Part shown: positions 5,691-9,103 of the stretch, in pieces
Layout of the letters: every line of letters starts with the position of its first letter
Position numbering within the stretch: the first letter of the stretch is position 1
Assembly: GCA_045593785.1 (NCBI GenBank)
Contig: JAZNXH010000123.1
Coordinates: 1 to 9,103, forward strand
Source: SZUA-448 sp045593785
GTDB taxonomy: Bacteria > Bacillota > Clostridia > Lachnospirales > Lachnospiraceae
Reading direction: 5' to 3'
DNA: 9,103 nucleotides
The notes under the pieces: model-generated
Database searches by the model: none
Told to the model about the DNA's origin: nothing
What the model saw: only the letters and a program-made list of their open reading frames with translations
Translations under genes and position numbers: made by a program

Positions 5691-7115
5691 ATGATTAAAG
5701 ATAACCAGCGCACATTTAACCAGATTCATATCATCATCGACGCAGTGCTAATTGCAGGCTGTTACCTGTTATCCTATTTCCTGCGTTTTGATTTGTTGAC
5801 CATATTTGACTTCTTTGCCGTCGAATCATCGATTGGTTTTTACAGTATCGAGCATTATGCTTCCTATCTGATTTACCTGATTCCGGGATTTCTTATCTTA
5901 TATTCCACCTCGGGGCTCTACCGCCCTAAGCGCGGTCGTATGATCTTCAACGACCTCTCCAAGGCAATTCAGGCAAACGCACTCGGTTTTTTATACTTTA
6001 ACTTCATCCTGAACTTCGTGGAACGCGAATCCAACCTCTCTCGTAAGTTCATGATTCTTTTCATTCTTCTGAATACCGCAGTCTGCTTCCTGTTCCGTTA
6101 TATTCTCGACCGCATCCTGCGCGCTTTGAGACTTCGCGGCAAAAACATCAAGCATGTTCTGATTGTCGGATACAGTCACGCTGCCGAAGGCTACATTGAC
6201 CGTATCCGTGCCAACCCGCAATGGGGTTATTACGTATATGGTATTCTGGATGATTATATGGAAATCGGAACCATGTACAAAAAAATTCCGGTTGTCGGCA
6301 CCATCGCAGAACTGGAACAGTTTCTGACAGAACACAGTTTTGATGAGATTGCAATCGCAGTGAGCATGAATCACTACGATATCCTGCCTTCCATCGTGGA
6401 TCTCTGCGAAAAATCCGGTATCCATACCAAGTTTATTCCGGACTACCGCAATGTTATCCCGACCAATCCGGTTTTTGAAGATCTTGCAGGACTCCCCGCA
6501 ATTAACATCCGCAATGTTCCGCTCACGAATTTCTGGAATCGTGTTTTGAAACGTTCGGTCGATCTGGTTGGTTCCATCTTTGCCATCATCCTGTTCTCTC
6601 CGGTGATGCTTGTAACCGCCATCCTGATTAAGGCAAGTTCTCCCGGACCGGTGCTGTTCAAACAAACCCGTGTCGGACTCCATAACAAAGAGTTCACCAT
6701 GTACAAGTTCCGTTCCATGGTAGTTCAGTCAGAATCCAAAGAGAAAAAGGCATGGACCACTGCCGGCGATGCCCGCGTCACCCGCATCGGCCGCATCATC
6801 CGCAAGACCAGCATCGACGAGCTGCCGCAGTTATTCAATGTACTTATCGGCAATATGAGCCTTGTCGGACCGCGTCCGGAACGTCCATTCTTTGTTGCCA
6901 AGTTCAAAGAAGAGATCCCCCGTTACATGATCAAACATCAAGTTCGACCGGGTATGACCGGTTGGGCACAGATTAACGGGTATCGTGGCGACACCTCGAT
7001 TCGTAAGCGCATTGAGCACGATCTGTACTACATCGAGAACTGGCGCCTTACATTGGATATCCGCATTCTGATTCTTACTGTATTTAAAGGTTTTATCAGT
7101 CCAAATGCATATTAA
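5691..7115 (+). CDS. Polyprenyl-phosphate sugar phosphotransferase, glycan-initiating
   Basis: This membrane enzyme transfers a sugar-1-phosphate, probably glucose or galactose phosphate, from its nucleotide sugar to undecaprenyl phosphate, the first committed step of exopolysaccharide or capsule assembly. It has 474 residues, the normal size of the WcaJ/WbaP long form. Hydrophobic segments lie at about 12-31, 57-74, 96-110 and 120-137. A Rossmann-like middle domain follows (HVLIVGYSHAAEGYIDRI, about 155-265). After a hydrophobic segment at about 290-312 comes the catalytic sugar transferase domain to 474. The catalytic D376-E377 pair sits in TSIDELPQLFNVL, with YKFRSM at 338-343, GNMSLVGPRPER and GWAQINGYRG. 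The ATG at 5691 has only a weak GAGAG at 11 nt; a TTG at 5673 is possible but has no ribosome binding site. The sugar cannot be decided from sequence alone. The gene ends 3 bp from the convergent LicD gene. Confidence 0.93.
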   Translation: MIKDNQRTFNQIHIIIDAVLIAGCYLLSYFLRFDLLTIFDFFAVESSIGFYSIEHYASYLIYLIPGFLILYSTSGLYRPKRGRMIFNDLSKAIQANALGFLYFNFILNFVERESNLSRKFMILFILLNTAVCFLFRYILDRILRALRLRGKNIKHVLIVGYSHAAEGYIDRIRANPQWGYYVYGILDDYMEIGTMYKKIPVVGTIAELEQFLTEHSFDEIAIAVSMNHYDILPSIVDLCEKSGIHTKFIPDYRNVIPTNPVFEDLAGLPAINIRNVPLTNFWNRVLKRSVDLVGSIFAIILFSPVMLVTAILIKASSPGPVLFKQTRVGLHNKEFTMYKFRSMVVQSESKEKKAWTTAGDARVTRIGRIIRKTSIDELPQLFNVLIGNMSLVGPRPERPFFVAKFKEEIPRYMIKHQVRPGMTGWAQINGYRGDTSIRKRIEHDLYYIENWRLTLDIRILILTVFKGFISPNAY

Positions 7116-7118
7116 CTA

Positions 7119-8006
7119 TCACGTTGCTCTGTTATACGGTTTTTCCGGGTCGAAGACCATATCCGTATGCAGGGCACGTTCTTTTTTATTCTCCGGTACT
7201 TCCGCATAGTTTCCAAACGTATGCGTCAGAAATTCATCCCATCCTTTTGGTGCAGCAATCATTAAGTGTTCAAACGGAAGTAAAACCGTTTCTTCAAACA
7301 CTGCCACCGGCCAGTGATACCGGTGATCGTCAAACAATATACTAATCTCTCCGACCTGCTTCACAGGGCGTTTCGAATACCGCGCTGCAATCCGGTCAAA
7401 GCAAGCATACACCCGCTTGGTTCCAAATACCTTCATCACCACACATACCGCCCGATGAAACAACGACTTGATCATCGGTGGATTGCTGTGCATCGTATCA
7501 AAATAATAGTAATTGACCAACACACGGTTCAACAGTTTCATCTGCCACATCTGTACCCGGAATGCAAGCGCAGAATCCGCAATGCCGTCCAACGGGAATA
7601 TATCAATAAATATCCCTTTGTTACAGGACAATTTTTCGTCCACCGAAGGATATCCTGTCGTCTCACAATGCCGTATCTGTGCGTGCGCACGACAGCAGTC
7701 ATCATTCATCGGCGTAACCAGACAGTACGGATATTCCAATTCGTTCTCGCACAGTTGAAGAAAACGGTCATAATCTGCTCTCAGCATCCCGACATCAATA
7801 TCATCATCCCACGGGATAAAACCCTTGTGCCTTACGGCACCTAAAAGCGTCCCGCCGATGGCGTAATACCGAAGCTGATGCCGCTCACAGAGTGTCTGAA
7901 ACTGTTCTAAGAGTTCCAGCTCCACCGCCCAGACTTTTTTCATCTTCTCATCAACGAAGTATCCGTTCCGATATTCACTTTGCAAAAATCCGGTCGGAAG
8001 CTGCAT
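7119..8006 (-). CDS. LicD-family phosphotransferase
   Basis: LicD proteins attach phosphocholine or related phospho-groups to cell-surface glycans; the family belongs to the nucleotidyltransferase fold and also includes fukutin-like enzymes. The protein has 295 residues, a normal length. The family core is clear: YYAIGGTLLGAVRHKGFIPW at 47-66 followed by the metal-binding DDDIDVG (67-73). GIFIDIFPLDGI (131-142) is the second family block. I see no signal peptide, so it probably acts on the cytoplasmic face. The start at 8006 is preceded by an AGGAGAAGAAGG ribosome binding stretch, part of which overlaps the stop codon of the upstream glycosyltransferase. With only 17 bp between them, the two genes are almost certainly co-transcribed. 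The donor cannot be told: no choline kinase or cytidylyltransferase gene (licA, licC) is in view, so choline is only one option. Confidence 0.92.
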   Translation of the reverse strand: MQLPTGFLQSEYRNGYFVDEKMKKVWAVELELLEQFQTLCERHQLRYYAIGGTLLGAVRHKGFIPWDDDIDVGMLRADYDRFLQLCENELEYPYCLVTPMNDDCCRAHAQIRHCETTGYPSVDEKLSCNKGIFIDIFPLDGIADSALAFRVQMWQMKLLNRVLVNYYYFDTMHSNPPMIKSLFHRAVCVVMKVFGTKRVYACFDRIAARYSKRPVKQVGEISILFDDHRYHWPVAVFEETVLLPFEHLMIAAPKGWDEFLTHTFGNYAEVPENKKERALHTDMVFDPEKPYNRAT

Positions 8007-8023
8007 AGTTTTCCCTTCTTCTC

Positions 8024-9103
8024 CTATCCCTGCAATCCGGTCAAAATATCATAAAACTGTTTTCCGGTCTTTTCCCAGCTCAGTGTCTCCAGATATGCAC
8101 TCGCATTCGCGTCGTACATCTGCAGCCGTACCGGTTCATCCAGACAGTTCTTTATCTGCAGATATAAATCCTTCCATGAAAGCGAGGTAAGCAACGCACA
8201 ATTCTCCGGAAAGAAGTCTTTGAACGTTCCGTCTTCAAACTCAATCAACGGAAGACCGGTTGCCAGCATCTCATACGGAATCAGAGAAATGTTGCTCAGG
8301 GATGCCACCATACCAAAGTCTGCTTCCGTATACAGGCGGTTCAGTTCTTCTTTACTCAGCATCCCGACATTGACGCCGTTTTTCGGAATGAAACTTTTCG
8401 CCTCGCCGAAATACCGGATATCAAGCGTAATTCCGTCACGCTGTTCCAGTGCATCTTTTACCTTACCAAGCATATACTGTATGATACTCGGAAGCCGCTT
8501 TCCGTAGTATTTCAAATATACTGCCATCACCAGTTTCTTCTTCTCTGTATACGCAGCATAATCACGGGCCACATGCGGATACTCGGTCAATTCGCACGGG
8601 AATTCCACACATTCAATCGGCGAAACCGGCTCACAGTGTTTCTCAATCTCTTTTTTGTTCCAGTTTCCGAGACTCACCATATGAAGGCCCTGTTCATACG
8701 TCTTTTTTGCCATCAGGAATTTATCGCCGAACGGGTAAAAATACGGTTCAAAATCCTGTACAAAATACATCCGGTAACTGTGAAACTTTTTTACATAATG
8801 TACGGTATCCCAAGACGACGCAATGACAACATCCGGCTGCTCCTGCGGATTCTTCACCATACGTACGATATCCTGTTTCGTATAAAGTTCACCCTGATAT
8901 CCTTTCAGATTGGAGGACGCACACAGTTCCATCTCTTCCTTACTCTGATTTTTGTAGACGCCATAGCCAACTTCCACTCCGAGCTTTGCCAGCTCGGTAC
9001 CAATGCGCAAAATGGACGTCTGACCGCCGGCAAAACGCACCATTCGTGTAAGCAAAAACAGCACTGAGCGAACCTCGCCCGGTGCTTTATTGGTAATTAC
9101 CTC
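8024..9103 (-). CDS. Glycosyltransferase, WsaF-like (probable rhamnosyltransferase), 5' end outside window
   Basis: This is a predicted GT-B fold glycosyltransferase that adds a sugar from a nucleotide donor to a growing surface polysaccharide. The frame stays open to the right edge, so 359 residues are present and the true start is probably outside. The first strand and glycine loop are visible (VLFLLTRMVRFAGGQTSILR). YFVQDFEPYFYPFGDKFL, midway through the N-terminal half, resembles the QDxEPxFY block of WsaF-type rhamnosyltransferases. In the C-terminal half, ADFGMVASLSNISLIPYEML followed by ATGLPLIEFEDG is the usual donor-binding region with its conserved glutamate. A GTG at 9064 with GAGG 8 nt upstream could be a start, but it would begin exactly at the first strand, and the codons before it read on without a stop. 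The LicD gene follows in the same operon. Rhamnose specificity is inferred from one motif and is uncertain. Confidence 0.85.
   Translation of the reverse strand, partial: EVITNKAPGEVRSVLFLLTRMVRFAGGQTSILRIGTELAKLGVEVGYGVYKNQSKEEMELCASSNLKGYQGELYTKQDIVRMVKNPQEQPDVVIASSWDTVHYVKKFHSYRMYFVQDFEPYFYPFGDKFLMAKKTYEQGLHMVSLGNWNKKEIEKHCEPVSPIECVEFPCELTEYPHVARDYAAYTEKKKLVMAVYLKYYGKRLPSIIQYMLGKVKDALEQRDGITLDIRYFGEAKSFIPKNGVNVGMLSKEELNRLYTEADFGMVASLSNISLIPYEMLATGLPLIEFEDGTFKDFFPENCALLTSLSWKDLYLQIKNCLDEPVRLQMYDANASAYLETLSWEKTGKQFYDILTGLQG

Noticed and set aside
5991..6683. Minus-strand reading frame of 230 codons
   Set aside because: It is a shadow of the sugar phosphotransferase, with no recognisable domain or ribosome binding site.

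Overview
The window looks like chromosomal DNA of a Clostridia-type Firmicute, most likely a member of the Lachnospiraceae. The reasons are a class A RNase P RNA, AAGGAG-type ribosome binding sites, sigma-A-like promoters with 16-17 bp spacers, a SleB-type cell wall hydrolase, and an AP2-domain protein of a kind I associate with that family. The species cannot be named from this window. I see no tRNA, insertion sequence, CRISPR array or phage gene.

Layout from left to right: (1) the 5' two thirds of threonine synthase (thrC, minus strand), with its own strong promoter; (2) a membrane-anchored SleB-type cell wall hydrolase (minus), ended by a hairpin terminator just upstream of the thrC promoter; (3) a divergent intergenic region of about 330 bp with a good promoter for the hydrolase, two GACA-N2-TGTC palindromes and candidate promoters for the next gene; (4) a 278-residue protein (plus) with two AP2-like DNA-binding domains flanking what reads as a worn-down HNH homing-endonuclease core; (5) an AT-rich spacer with terminators; (6) rnpB, the RNase P RNA (minus), with its own promoter; (7) an HtrA/DegP-type membrane-anchored serine protease with one PDZ domain (minus); (8) a divergent promoter region with a cluster of TATGC repeats; (9) a polyprenyl-phosphate sugar phosphotransferase that starts surface-glycan synthesis (plus); (10) a minus-strand pair running in from the right edge, a glycosyltransferase resembling WsaF-type rhamnosyltransferases followed 17 bp later by a LicD-family phosphotransferase. 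This pair converges on gene 9 with a 3 bp gap.

Taken together, the right half concerns the cell surface. The sugar phosphotransferase loads the first sugar on the lipid carrier, the glycosyltransferase extends a chain, and LicD would add a phospho-substituent. HtrA (envelope protein quality control) and the SleB-type hydrolase (peptidoglycan cleavage) also act outside the membrane. thrC and rnpB are housekeeping genes. The least ordinary gene is the AP2/degenerate-HNH protein, which looks like a former mobile endonuclease kept as a DNA-binding protein.
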